Assembly (NCBI GenBank): GCA_019636235.1
Contig: JAHBXW010000007.1
Location: 148,642 to 212,641, forward strand
DNA length: 64,000 nt
Source of the DNA: Planctomyces sp.
GTDB lineage: Bacteria; Planctomycetota; Planctomycetia; Planctomycetales; Planctomycetaceae
Direction: 5' to 3'
Position numbers and translations under genes: made by a program. Of this stretch, positions 45,385 to 55,471 are shown one piece after another. The notes beneath the pieces are model-generated. The model worked only from the letters and a program-made list of their open reading frames with translations. It was not told the origin of the DNA and searched no databases. Numbering within the stretch: position 1 is the first letter of the stretch; the number at the start of each line of letters is the position of its first letter.

Positions 45385-45759
45385 TCATTCGCGGAAATAC
45401 GGCCGCAGGAGGGCTGCCGTCGCGGCTGCGTTCAGGTCGCGTTTGCCGAACCCCGGCCGCGCGCCCCGGGACTGAGCCTCCGCATGCGCTTCCGCAAAAT
45501 TGCTGACGAGCATCATCGGCGTGTCGGGCGAGTCCGCGAGAAGGTCGGCAATGAGGTCGATTCCCGAGGAACCGTCAGCATCGAGCTGGCGATTCACCAG
45601 CACCAGCGCATAGGTCCGGCTCGCGAGCAGGCTGCGGGCCTCGTCCTCGGAGTCCGCGTCGTCGACGTCCGCTCCGAACTGGTCCTGGAACATCCGCCGG
45701 ATCGCGCTGCTGTCGAATCCGCACTGACCGATGCTCAACACGCGCTCTGCCGCCGCCAT
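45385..45759 (-). CDS. Stand-alone receiver-domain protein
   Basis: A 124-residue protein with a CheY-like pattern: RVLSIGQCGFDSSAIRRMFQ, an acidic pair near DVDDADSEDEARSLL, the phospho-acceptor strand YALVLVNRQLDADGSSGIDL (the Asp in QLD is the likely site), then TPMMLVSNFAEAHAEAQSRG and GFGKRDLNAAATAALLRPYF. The usual Thr/Ser after strand 4 is Ser in SNF, and the Lys after strand 5 is present in GKRD. There is no output domain, so it may act by protein contact. The start at 45759 has GGAG 8 bases upstream. No histidine kinase is nearby. Confidence 0.75.
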   Translation of the reverse strand: MAAAERVLSIGQCGFDSSAIRRMFQDQFGADVDDADSEDEARSLLASRTYALVLVNRQLDADGSSGIDLIADLLADSPDTPMMLVSNFAEAHAEAQSRGARPGFGKRDLNAAATAALLRPYFRE

Positions 45760-46022
45760 CAGCCGCTCTCCACACGAGGAACTCTGACCGCCCACGAGCC
45801 TATTATGGCGGTCGCGGCCCGGGCGTCGCGGGGCTGCGGAACGGAATTCTCCGCTGTTCACGACCGAACCGGGATCCGTTGCCTGGTCAGCGGCAGGGCC
45901 GGGCCGTTCCGCTGATCGGGCGTCGCGCCCTCGAGGCGTTGTCGGGCGATGCGGCATCGGGCAGGATGGAGGCGGCGACGCGGACTTTCCGTCCGGAAAG
46001 TCGCGCGGGCGCGAGGCGAGCG

Positions 46023-48401
46023 ATGATCGAGCGGCGGCGAATCCGCGTTCAGGGAATCGTGCAGGGGGTCGGGTTTCGCCCTGCGGTTCTGCGGCTGGCG
46101 GTGCGGCATGGGCTGACCGGCTTCGTGTTCAACGCGACGGGCGAAGTCTGGATCGAGGCGGAGGGCTCGCACGAGGCGCTCGATCTGTTTCGTGCTGAAC
46201 TGGTGCAGCACGCGCCGCCGGCCGCGCGGATTGAGCTCGTCGTCTGGGAGAGGATTGCTCCCCTGGGCGGGGACGAGTTCCGGATCGTGGCCAGCGACCT
46301 GACCGGAATGGGACCGGTCCGGATCTCGCCCGATCTGGCGACCTGCCCGGACTGTCTCGCCGAGCTGTTCGATCCCGCGGATCGCCGGTTCCGATATGCG
46401 TTTCTCAACTGCACGAACTGCGGGCCGCGGCTGACGGTCGCGACGGGCGCTCCCTGGGACCGTGAACGGACGACGCTGGCCGGGTTTCCGATGTGCGACG
46501 CCTGCCGGGCGGAGTACGACGATCCCGCCGATCGCCGGTTCCACGCCCAGCCGATCGCCTGTCCGGCCTGCGGACCGCAGCTGCGGTTGTTCGACTCGCA
46601 GGGGACGACCATTCCGGCGACCGACCCGGTGATCGAGTTCGCCGCGGCGATTCGCCGGGGGCGGATCGGCGCCATCAAGGGGCTGGGGGGCTTTCACCTC
46701 GTCTGCGACGCCGCTTCCGATGAAGCGGTCGTGGAACTTCGTGGGCGAAAGACGCGGGACGACAAGCCGTTCGCGATCATGGTCGGAGACATTGCGACGG
46801 CAAGAGGGCTGTGCGAATTCGATTCTGCGGAGGAGGAACTGCTGACCGGTTCGCGGCGGCCGATCGTGCTGCTGCGCCGCAGTGTCGACGCGGAGGCGGC
46901 CATCGCGGAGCGCGTCGCCCCCCGGAATCCGCGGCTGGGCGTGATGCTGCCCTATACGCCCCTGCATCATCTGTTGCTCCGGGAGTTCCCGGGACGGGCG
47001 CTGGTGATGACCAGCGGCAATCTGTCGGATGAGCCGATCGTGAAGGACGACGACGAAGCGCTGAAACGGCTGCGGGAGATCGCGGACCTGTTCCTGGGCC
47101 ACAACCGGCCCATTCATGTTCGCTGCGATGACTCGGTGACGCGGGTCCTGTGCGGCGGCGAGCAGCCGTTGCGCCGGGCGCGGGGGTATGCGCCGCAGCC
47201 CATTCGACTGCCCTTCCGCTGTCCGGAGCCGATTTTCGCTTACGGCGGGCATCAGAAGGCGGCGTTCGCGATCGGCTGGGAGGACCAGGCGATCGTCAGT
47301 CATCACCTGGGAGAGCTGGAAGGCCGAGGACTGCACGGCCACGGCTTGTCTCTCGCGGCGGAATGCGAGCTGTATCAGTCGCTGTTCCAGCAGCAGCCCC
47401 AACGATTTGCGTGCGACCTGCATCCAGACTACGAGTCCACGAGATGTGCCCGAAGCCGCGCGCGGCAGCGGGAGCTGGAATGCGGAGGCATGCCGCACGG
47501 GGAGGCGGTCTTCGCTGTGCAGCACCATCACGCGCACCTCGCGGCGGCGCTCGCGGATCGGGGAATCCTCGGACCGGCGATCGGCGTGATCTTCGACGGC
47601 GCCGGGCTGGGCGAGGACGGCACGATCTGGGGAGGAGAATTCCTGATTGGCGACTCCCTGGCCTGTCGGCGAGGGGCTCATCTGCGGCCGGTGGGGCAGC
47701 CGGGCGGCGACCGGGCGAGCGAAGAGCCGTGGCGGATGGCGGTCGCCCATCTGCGCGATGCGGGGTGTCCGCTGGACGTGCTGGCCCCGCGGATCGGATC
47801 CCACCGCTTGCGGGTCGTGGCGGAGATGCTGGAACGAAACGTGAACTCTCCGCTCACGTCGAGCATGGGGCGGCTGTTCGACGCGGTGGCCTCGATCAGC
47901 GGCGTTCGCGACGCCGTGCGGAACGAGGGCCAGGCGGCGATGGAGTTGGAATGGCTGGCGGCCGCGGCCCGCCCGGCGCCTGCCTACGCCTGCGAGTGGT
48001 GCGCGGCTGCGGCGTCGCCCTCAATGGACGCCTCCGCGCTGACGCTCGACACGCGCCCGCTGATCCGCGCGGTGGCGGCCGACGTGCAGGCGGGGCAGGA
48101 GCGGGGCGTCATCGCGCGACGGTTTCACGCGACGATCGCTGACCTCATCGTGAAGTTGTGTGCGCGGTTTCGCGCGGAGACCGGAATTACCACGGCCGTG
48201 CTCAGCGGCGGCGTGTTCCAGAACGAGCTGCTGACCGAGATGGCCCTCGCGCGGCTGTCGCGCGAGGGCTTCGAGGTCGTGATGCACCGTCAGGTTCCGC
48301 CGGGGGATGGCGGACTGTGTCTGGGCCAACTGTCGGTGGCCGCGGCCCGGCTGGCGGCGCGGCTTCAGGCCGGGTCGACCGCTGAACGGCCGCCGGCCTG
48401 A
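46023..48401 (+). CDS. hypF: Carbamoyltransferase HypF
   Basis: A 792-residue [NiFe]-hydrogenase maturation protein. Residues 1-95 form an acylphosphatase domain (RVQGIVQGVGFRPAVLRL). Two zinc-finger blocks follow (CPDCLAELFD with FLNCTNCGPR, then CDACRAEYDD with IACPACGPQL). The YrdC-like domain (about 205-390) has GRIGAIKGLGGFHLVCD and KPFAIMVGD. The C-terminal Kae1-like domain contains VQHHHAHLAAALAD and VIFDGAGLGEDGT. It makes the CN ligands of the hydrogenase iron from carbamoyl phosphate. The ATG has GAGG 6 bases upstream. HypE, HypC/D and hydrogenase genes are not in the window. It is divergent from the receiver-domain gene and ends 22 bp from the convergent oxidoreductase gene. Confidence 0.95.
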   Translation: MIERRRIRVQGIVQGVGFRPAVLRLAVRHGLTGFVFNATGEVWIEAEGSHEALDLFRAELVQHAPPAARIELVVWERIAPLGGDEFRIVASDLTGMGPVRISPDLATCPDCLAELFDPADRRFRYAFLNCTNCGPRLTVATGAPWDRERTTLAGFPMCDACRAEYDDPADRRFHAQPIACPACGPQLRLFDSQGTTIPATDPVIEFAAAIRRGRIGAIKGLGGFHLVCDAASDEAVVELRGRKTRDDKPFAIMVGDIATARGLCEFDSAEEELLTGSRRPIVLLRRSVDAEAAIAERVAPRNPRLGVMLPYTPLHHLLLREFPGRALVMTSGNLSDEPIVKDDDEALKRLREIADLFLGHNRPIHVRCDDSVTRVLCGGEQPLRRARGYAPQPIRLPFRCPEPIFAYGGHQKAAFAIGWEDQAIVSHHLGELEGRGLHGHGLSLAAECELYQSLFQQQPQRFACDLHPDYESTRCARSRARQRELECGGMPHGEAVFAVQHHHAHLAAALADRGILGPAIGVIFDGAGLGEDGTIWGGEFLIGDSLACRRGAHLRPVGQPGGDRASEEPWRMAVAHLRDAGCPLDVLAPRIGSHRLRVVAEMLERNVNSPLTSSMGRLFDAVASISGVRDAVRNEGQAAMELEWLAAAARPAPAYACEWCAAAASPSMDASALTLDTRPLIRAVAADVQAGQERGVIARRFHATIADLIVKLCARFRAETGITTAVLSGGVFQNELLTEMALARLSREGFEVVMHRQVPPGDGGLCLGQLSVAAARLAARLQAGSTAERPPA

Positions 48402-48422
48402 TGACGGGCGGGCGTTGACGCC

Positions 48423-49559
<1,137 letters not shown>

Positions 49560-49682
49560 GCTGCCTGTCCCTCGTCAGACGATTTCCGCGGGTGAGTCCT
49601 GGAGAAGACAGCAATCTACGGACGACGCGCTTCTCGCGAAAGCGTTCGCCGCGGCGCGCGCCGCGCGGGCCGGACGACGCGG

Positions 49683-50048
49683 TCACAACGGCTCGAACCG
49701 CGCCTGACCGGGTTTCTCCGCGGGGGCGATCGTCAGCCGGCAGGCCAGCGCATTGGACCGCAGTTCCGCGCAGAAGCTGTCCGGTTCGACAGGATCGGCG
49801 ACCGGAATCCAGTCGCCGGCGATGAGCCGCCGGACGGCGCCGCGGCCGCCGCTGACAGGGCCTTCATAGTCAAGGTACATCCGGCGATGCGGGGGCAGCG
49901 GCTCGGCGGCGATGACAGCCCCGGGAACCGGGAACTCGGCCAGCCGCCAGGCGCGGAGATCGAGGCCCTGGTCGAGCAGCAGGTCCCAGTGGAGATGCGG
50001 ATGGTCATGTTCGAGGACGACGAACGGGCGGGGCGAGGGGCGAGGCAT
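49683..50048 (-). CDS. LigD N-terminal (3'-phosphoesterase-like) domain protein
   Basis: A 121-residue stand-alone domain similar to the N-terminal phosphoesterase module of LigD. The pattern is FVVLEHDHPHLHWDLLLDQG (the HxxxHxD-type metal ligands), then LRAWRLAEFPVPGAV and MYLDYEGPVSGGRGAVRRLI, the conserved 'YEGPVSGGRG' turn. In LigD this module trims 3' ends in double-strand break repair. No Ku, polymerase or ligase domain is next to it. Small versions of this domain occur in planctomycetes; the activity of the isolated form is inferred, not shown. It starts at ATG 50048, 123 bp upstream of the oxidoreductase gene in the same direction. Confidence 0.75.
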   Translation of the reverse strand: MPRPSPRPFVVLEHDHPHLHWDLLLDQGLDLRAWRLAEFPVPGAVIAAEPLPPHRRMYLDYEGPVSGGRGAVRRLIAGDWIPVADPVEPDSFCAELRSNALACRLTIAPAEKPGQARFEPL

Positions 50049-51149
50049 GGCGAGAGGCTGCGGCGGAGGATCGCCGGGACGGGCGCCGGGGGGACGAAGT
50101 TGCGAAATCCGTGCGGGTTCGGGCCGGGCGATGTGTCGCGGAGGGCGGAAAGTTCGGAACCCGTCTTGACCTGAATGTGCGGATCGGCCGATATTGTCGT
50201 CAAAGTTCGATTGACACGCTGCAGCCGGGGATTACGATTTCTTGAAGAGTTCGCTGCAGCGGTCTCCCGCGGCACTGAGGTCCCGCCGGCTTGTATCTTT
50301 TCGCGTGGGGCGTCAGGTCAACTTCGCACTCGGTTTTCCCATCGTGGAAGAATTCTTCGAGGCGAGGTGAGGAAAACGGCCATCGGGGCGTCGGGTCGTC
50401 CCGGGCCGCGATCCCGTGGGGAAGAGTCGCAATCGGGCATCACCCGAGGGATTCCGTTCACGAGGCGCAGGCCGCCAATCGTCGTGGACGCGAAATCGCG
50501 CGAGGGGCTGCCTGAAGCAGATGCGGAACAACGCAGATGCGGATGGACGCTGGGTCGGACGGCTGAATCAGGCCGTTCGAACCTGCGGCCGAGTCTGCAG
50601 CCTGTGTTCGCCCGTCCTTCGTGGCGGGGGCACGTTCAGGCTGCTGATCCAGGCGCGTTCGTCAGCGCAGTTGCAGCGAATTTTCGGCAGGCTATTTGCT
50701 CACTGTGTGAGCAGCCGCGCTGTCGCGAGGTTTCACAGAGTCAGGGATGAGGACCGAAGTCCTCGCAGTCCGCCAGAGGGAGAGATTCCTCCGGGGCTGG
50801 AGATCCCGCCGCCCGATCCTTCGGCCGGTCTCCCCACACGGGGCGGCTGCAGGGGCATCGAAGTTCGGCAGGCGTTTCGTCTGTCGCGCGCTTCGGGCGT
50901 CATGGGGCCTTGCGCCAGAAGGCCTGTCGCCTTTTGGCCTGGGAGTTGTGTTCGCTGCGTTCGGCCACAGGCGGCCTCGAACCGTCCGGCATAGAGTCCG
51001 GCGGTGGGCGTCGCACAGGCCGGCGGCCATCCGAATGCTGTTTCCTCAGCAAACATCCTGGCCCTCCGGGCAGCGGTGAGCGCCGCCTGACCCCGGAACG
51101 CACGAGTTCTTCATCATTGCCGTCTTCGCTCGGTTGCTACGGATTCCGT
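50049..51149. other. Long non-coding stretch ahead of rho
   Basis: 1.1 kb in which all frames give Arg/Ser/Pro-rich translations without domain character on either strand. A good promoter lies at 50211. A perfect dyad (GCTCAC, three bases, GTGAGC) lies at 50698-50712, with a weak promoter-like pair (TTGCAG at 50671, TATTTG at 50693) just before it. The stretch may be a long leader of rho, carry a small RNA, or be decayed sequence. I cannot decide from sequence alone. Confidence 0.45.
50211..50238 (+). promoter_or_regulatory. Strong predicted promoter in the rho upstream region
   Basis: Consensus TTGACA (50211-50216) and TACGAT (50233-50238), spacer 16 bp. It points toward rho, about 900 bp away, so it may drive a long leader or a separate RNA. 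Confidence 0.5.
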
Positions 51150-52979
51150 ATGGCTACCAATCGTCCTCGTTCGCCCCGCTCGTCCTCCAGCTCGTCCGGC
51201 TCTTCCGGTTCGACGCGCCGCACCCCGGCCCGACCGAAGAAGAAGCCCGTCGCCCGGGACCCGGATCTCGATGAATCGCTGACCGCGTTCGACTTCGAGG
51301 AGGCCCGCGAGCAGCACGGGAAGGACGAGGCGGCCGACGACTTCGGGGCCGACATTATTGAGGAAGCGCCCCGTCCCAAGGCCACACGGGCCCGCAAGAC
51401 GACGCGCTCCAAAACCGCCGCTGAACCCGCCGAGGCGGCCCCCGCCGCGCCCGCCAAGTCGCGCAGCGCCGGGGAAGACTTCGGGTTCGACCCAGAACCG
51501 GCCGCCGCCCGCGATGCGGACGACGACGCCGACGAGGCTGATGATTTCGACGCCCCGGAACAGGGCTCGTCCTCCGAGAGCGGAGACGATGGCCCGTCGG
51601 GAGAAGGACCACGCCGCCGCCGCCGCCGCCGCCGCAAAAAGAACCGCGGCCAGCCCGGCGAGGGCGAACAGAATCAACAAGGACAAGGACAAGGAATGAT
51701 TCGTCCCCAGGGGCATCAGAGGCCCCGACCCCAGGGGGGCTACGCGCCCCGCGACGACCGCTATCGAGGCGGTCCCAATCGCAACCAGGATTACAAAAAG
51801 AATCGCGGTCCCACCGCGAAGTTTCAGCGGAATGCTCCGCCTCCGGAACCGGCCGTCACCAGCGGCGTCATCGAAGGCGTCCTGGAACTGCATCCCAAGG
51901 GCTATGGCTTCCTTCGCGACCAGTCCAACGACTACGCCGCGAGGGAGACCGATCCCTTCGTCTCCAGCTCGTTCGTCGAGCGGCACCACCTCCGCGAAGG
52001 CATCATGATCCGCGGCGAAGTCGGTCCCGGCTCGCGCGGACAGGGACCCCGGCTGCTGACGATCGAATCGATCGACGGCCGGCCCGTCGAGGAGTTCGAG
52101 CAGCTCAAGCACTTCGACACGCTGACCCCCGTGAATCCGCACGAGCAGCTCGTGCTGGAAACGACCGGCGGTCCGGTGACGATGCGCGTGATGGATCTGC
52201 TGACGCCGATCGGCAAGGGGCAGCGGGCGCTGCTCGTGGCGCCTCCGCGAACCGGCAAGACGATGCTGCTGCAGGAGATCGCCGACGCCATCACCAAGAA
52301 CCACCCCGAGGTGCACCTGATCGTGCTGCTCATCGACGAGCGCCCGGAAGAGGTCACCGACATGCGGCGGAGGATCAAGGGGGAGATCATCGCCTCCTCG
52401 ATGGATCGCGAGATCGAAAGCCACGTGCGGATCAGCCAGTTGATCTTCGAGCGCGGCAAACGTCTGGCCGAGGAAGGCAAGGACGTCGTGATCCTGATGG
52501 ACAGCGTGACGCGCACGGCGCGGGCGTTCAACAAATGGATCAGCCAGTCCGGCCGCGCCCGGGGCGTGATGTCGGGCGGCCTGGACGTCAAGGCCCTGGA
52601 CATCCCGAAGAAGATGTTCGGCACGGCCCGGCGGTTCGAAGACGGCGGCTCGCTGACCGTCATCGCCACCGCGCTGATCGAGACGAACAGCAAGATGGAT
52701 GAGGTGATTTTCCAGGAGTTCAAGGGGACCGGCAACATGGAGCTGGTGCTCAGTCGCGACCTGGCGGACCGCCGCATCTGGCCGGCGATCGACATTTCCA
52801 AGTCGGGCACGCGGCGGGAGGAGAAGATCCTCGCGCCGGAGGTGCTGGACGGGGTGATCATGCTCCGTCGCAGCCTGGTGTCGATGAACCCGACCGAGGC
52901 GATGGAACAGTTGATCCGCACGCTGGCCAAGTTCCCGACGAACAAGGAATTCCTGCAGCGGATCCGAAACGTGCTGTAA
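51150..52979 (+). CDS. rho: Transcription termination factor Rho with a long disordered N-terminal extension
   Basis: A 609-residue protein, about 190 longer than E. coli Rho. Residues 1-240 are low-complexity: Ser-rich start, Ala/Pro/Lys stretches, an Asp/Glu-rich block, eight consecutive arginines (155-162), and Gln/Gly/Arg-rich repeats (QQGQGQG, YRGGPNRNQDY). The RNA-binding OB fold follows (GVLELHPKGYGFLRDQSNDY). The motor domain has Walker A APPRTGKTMLLQEIA, VHLIVLLIDERPEEV, the Q-loop and R-loop regions (KALDIPKKMFGTARRFEDGG), and ends FLQRIRNVL. The helicase core is intact, so termination activity is expected. The insert resembles extended Rho proteins of other phyla that form condensates; that is an inference. 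The start at 51150 (MATNRPRSPRSSSS) is the first ATG after upstream sequence without coding character. A terminator follows. Confidence 0.97.
   Translation: MATNRPRSPRSSSSSSGSSGSTRRTPARPKKKPVARDPDLDESLTAFDFEEAREQHGKDEAADDFGADIIEEAPRPKATRARKTTRSKTAAEPAEAAPAAPAKSRSAGEDFGFDPEPAAARDADDDADEADDFDAPEQGSSSESGDDGPSGEGPRRRRRRRRKKNRGQPGEGEQNQQGQGQGMIRPQGHQRPRPQGGYAPRDDRYRGGPNRNQDYKKNRGPTAKFQRNAPPPEPAVTSGVIEGVLELHPKGYGFLRDQSNDYAARETDPFVSSSFVERHHLREGIMIRGEVGPGSRGQGPRLLTIESIDGRPVEEFEQLKHFDTLTPVNPHEQLVLETTGGPVTMRVMDLLTPIGKGQRALLVAPPRTGKTMLLQEIADAITKNHPEVHLIVLLIDERPEEVTDMRRRIKGEIIASSMDREIESHVRISQLIFERGKRLAEEGKDVVILMDSVTRTARAFNKWISQSGRARGVMSGGLDVKALDIPKKMFGTARRFEDGGSLTVIATALIETNSKMDEVIFQEFKGTGNMELVLSRDLADRRIWPAIDISKSGTRREEKILAPEVLDGVIMLRRSLVSMNPTEAMEQLIRTLAKFPTNKEFLQRIRNVL
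51612..51635 (+). repeat. (CGC)8 trinucleotide repeat in rho
   Basis: Eight tandem CGC codons encode Arg155-Arg162 of the Rho extension, followed by an A-run. A perfect codon-level repeat is prone to slippage and could vary in length between strains. Confidence 0.9.
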
Positions 52980-53009
52980 TCCGCCCGGCTTCCGCCGGAA
53001 GAAACTCAG

Positions 53010-53045
53010 CGCCCGCGCATCCACCTGGGAAGCGCGGGCGTTTTT
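53010..53045 (+). terminator. Rho-independent terminator after rho
   Basis: CGCCCGCGC (53010-53018) pairs perfectly with GCGCGGGCG (53032-53040) over a 13-base loop, followed by TTTTT. Confidence 0.88.
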
Positions 53046-53215
53046 CGTGCGCTGCCCGGGCGCAAGGCGGTCGTCCGGGCGAAGCGCGGTCCCGGGCCAC
53101 CCCTCCGCCGGATGCCGGAACCACGAACCGGCAACTCATCGAACTTCGGATTGCGGTCATTCGCCGACCTGCCATACGTTCCGCCGCGGCCTCAACTCGG
53201 CTTCGGCAGCCTGTC

Positions 53216-53680
53216 ATGCAGCGACGAATGTTTCTGAAGCGGCTTCCCGGAGCGGGCGCCTCGGCCTGGATGGCCGCGAACGCCGCCGCCTGTGGCACGC
53301 TGCTGCACCCGGAGCGCGTCGGCCAGCCGCGCGGGCGAGTTGATCCGGCGGTGGCCGTGCTCGATGGCCTGGGTCTGCTGTTGTTCTTCGTGCCGGGCGT
53401 GATCGCGTTCATCGTCGATTTCTCGACTGGCGCGATCTACCTGCCGCCGGAATACGCCGGTCGCGAGCAGCCGCTCGAACGGGGGTTCGTCCGACGGACG
53501 ATCGATCGCCGCGAGCTGGACCGCGAAGGCATCGAGCGCGTGGTCGCCGAAATGTCCGGGCGAGCCGTTTCGCTGGCCGGAAACGAATGCCGCACGCGGG
53601 AGCTGGAGTCGCTCGATGAGTTCTCCGCGGCCGCTGCGGAACTGGATCGCGGCTCGGCTCAGGCCCCGTCCACCGGCTGA
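53216..53680 (+). CDS. YceK/YidQ-like lipoprotein
   Basis: A 154-residue exported lipoprotein. The signal is MQRRMFLKRLPGAGASAWMA with a lipobox-like AAAC. The conserved core matches the YceK/YidQ (DUF1375) pattern: GTLLHPERVGQPRG, AVLDGLGLLLFFVPGVIAFI, VDFSTGAIYLPPE. The hydrophobic stretch in the middle could be membrane-embedded. The function is unknown in any organism. Its last 22 bp overlap, tail to tail, the 3' end of the cytochrome gene on the other strand. Such lipoproteins are sometimes misnamed polyribonucleotide nucleotidyltransferase in planctomycete genomes. Confidence 0.82.
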   Translation: MQRRMFLKRLPGAGASAWMAANAAACGTLLHPERVGQPRGRVDPAVAVLDGLGLLLFFVPGVIAFIVDFSTGAIYLPPEYAGREQPLERGFVRRTIDRRELDREGIERVVAEMSGRAVSLAGNECRTRELESLDEFSAAAAELDRGSAQAPSTG

Positions 53681-55416
53681 AACTCGGCCGAAGAACCCGA
53701 CTGGCGAACCAGTTCCAGCACCACGCCCGGCAGCGAGCGCGCGCGCGTGTCGACCCGCAGCGTGATCCGATGCCGCCCCGCCGACGCCTCGATCTTCGTC
53801 TCGGGCGTGAGCGCCAGCGAATCATCATTCAGCCAGGCCGCGACCCCCTCGGCGGAATCGATCTTCACGCCGATCAGACCCGCTTCAATGACGTCGAACT
53901 CCGCCGCCAGGTACACGACCGGCGAACCGGACGCCTGCACGGCCTCGTCCAGCGGGGCCGTTCCGTTCGCCCGCGCGTAAATCGGCGCCCAGGACTCCGA
54001 CCGCAGAATGGACGCCTCGAACTGCTCGTCGTTCGGCGCGGAGTCGACGAACTCCTCGGGCGGGGCCGTGAGCACGCGATAGCGCTGAAACCGCGGCGTC
54101 GAGCGGATCGCGAAGTCCCCCGGACGCCCCAGCTGCGACAGAAAGCTGACCAGGTCGACCAGCTCGCCGCGCGTCATGAAGCGGACCAGGCCCTTGGGCA
54201 TCAGCGACTTGCCTTCCACCTCCTCCTCAATGTCCTCGATGGCCACCGTCTGAATTGCGCCGGTCGCATCTTTCAGCACCAGCCGTTCGTCGGATCGATC
54301 CACGACGATCCCCTGCAGCACCTCGCCGTCGACCGTCGCCACCACGCGCGTGATGTAGGCCTCTTTGATCGCCTGGTCGGGCAGCAGGACGGAGTTCAGC
54401 AGAAAGTCGATCGGCGAGATCGAGCCGACCGCGCTGAGGTCCGGGCCCACCTGCCCGCCGGCGGCGCTGACCGCGTGGCATTTCATGCAGCTCAAGTCGG
54501 CCCGGCGAAAGACGTCTTCGCCCCGGACCGGATCGCCGTGTTCGCGAATGTCGTTCACCAGCGCCTGGAACTCCTCGTCGGTGAGCGGCGGCGGATCGGA
54601 GTCCAGTCCGGCGGCCCGACCCAGCGATTCGACCAGCGCCTCATCCGACCGGCCCACGGAGTACATGTGCCGCAGCGCCACTTTGGCGACGTCGGCGGAC
54701 ACGGAGGATTCCCCCAGGGCCGACGCCAGCTGTTCGGTTCCGCCGCGCCGCGCGAGCATGCCGTCCAGCACAATGGGGATGGCGTCTTCCGGTTGGGCCG
54801 AGGACAAGAGTTCGGCGGCGGCGGCGGCAGCGGCGGGCAGGTCCTGCTGGGCCAGAGCCCCGGCCGCCAGCGCCCGAATGCGAAACGGCTGGTCGGCCTG
54901 CAGGAGTTCGGTCACAGCCTCTTTCGCGGTTTCTCCGCCGGCAGCGGCGAGCGATTCCAGGGCGGCGGCGCGCAGCGGCTCGGGGGCTTCGGAGTTTCTG
55001 GCGAGCGCGGCCAGCGGTTCCGCCAGGTCGGGCGAGGCCGCGGCGCCCGCGAATCGGACGGCCGCCAGACGCAGCCCGGCATCCTGTTCCGCATCGGACA
55101 CCAGCGGAACCAGCGCCGCCAGATCCGCGCGGGGCAGCACCTTGCGGTTCTGCGCCGCGTCCAGCAGCAGCACGAAGGCCCTCTTGCGCACGTCCAGCGG
55201 CCAGTCGCGGCCGGCGGCCCGCTCGAACAGGTAGCCGAGGTCCTCCTCGTTTCCCCGGGTCCCGACGATCTCCACGATCGAACCCAGACGCGATTCCGGC
55301 ACCCGGCCGCTTCGCAGCAGCCGCAACGCCGAACCGGCCGCGCTCGTCGATTCCTGGGCGGGAAGGAGACACGGGATCGCTCCCGCCAGCAGCCACGCGC
55401 AGACGACGACTCTCAC
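53659..55416 (-). CDS. Exported HEAT-repeat c-type cytochrome (TIGR02603-like haem-binding domain)
   Basis: A 585-residue exported protein. A signal peptide (residues 1-21) is followed by Ala-rich HEAT-like helices (about 90-270: LRLAAVRFAGAAASPDLAEP, LRAAALESLAAAGGETAKEA). The haem-binding domain contains CMKCH (about residue 311, in SCMKCHAVSAAGGQVGPDL), then INFLLNSVLLPDQAI-like and VVDRSDERLVLKDATG blocks typical of TIGR02603. The last 150 residues form a beta-rich domain. It lies 55 bp downstream of the dehydrogenase-like gene and is surely cotranscribed with it; it probably accepts electrons from that protein or its partner. Haem attachment is inferred from the motif. Confidence 0.9.
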   Translation of the reverse strand: MRVVVCAWLLAGAIPCLLPAQESTSAAGSALRLLRSGRVPESRLGSIVEIVGTRGNEEDLGYLFERAAGRDWPLDVRKRAFVLLLDAAQNRKVLPRADLAALVPLVSDAEQDAGLRLAAVRFAGAAASPDLAEPLAALARNSEAPEPLRAAALESLAAAGGETAKEAVTELLQADQPFRIRALAAGALAQQDLPAAAAAAAELLSSAQPEDAIPIVLDGMLARRGGTEQLASALGESSVSADVAKVALRHMYSVGRSDEALVESLGRAAGLDSDPPPLTDEEFQALVNDIREHGDPVRGEDVFRRADLSCMKCHAVSAAGGQVGPDLSAVGSISPIDFLLNSVLLPDQAIKEAYITRVVATVDGEVLQGIVVDRSDERLVLKDATGAIQTVAIEDIEEEVEGKSLMPKGLVRFMTRGELVDLVSFLSQLGRPGDFAIRSTPRFQRYRVLTAPPEEFVDSAPNDEQFEASILRSESWAPIYARANGTAPLDEAVQASGSPVVYLAAEFDVIEAGLIGVKIDSAEGVAAWLNDDSLALTPETKIEASAGRHRITLRVDTRARSLPGVVLELVRQSGSSAEFQPVDGA

Positions 55417-55471
55417 GACACGACCTCACGAAATTCAGTTGTCATCGCCCGCGGCGCCGAAGCAGCGGCGT

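Noticed and set aside
50692..51079. Small frames on both strands before rho
   Set aside because: Composition is Arg/Pro/Ser-rich on both strands, no ribosome binding site, and no domain character.
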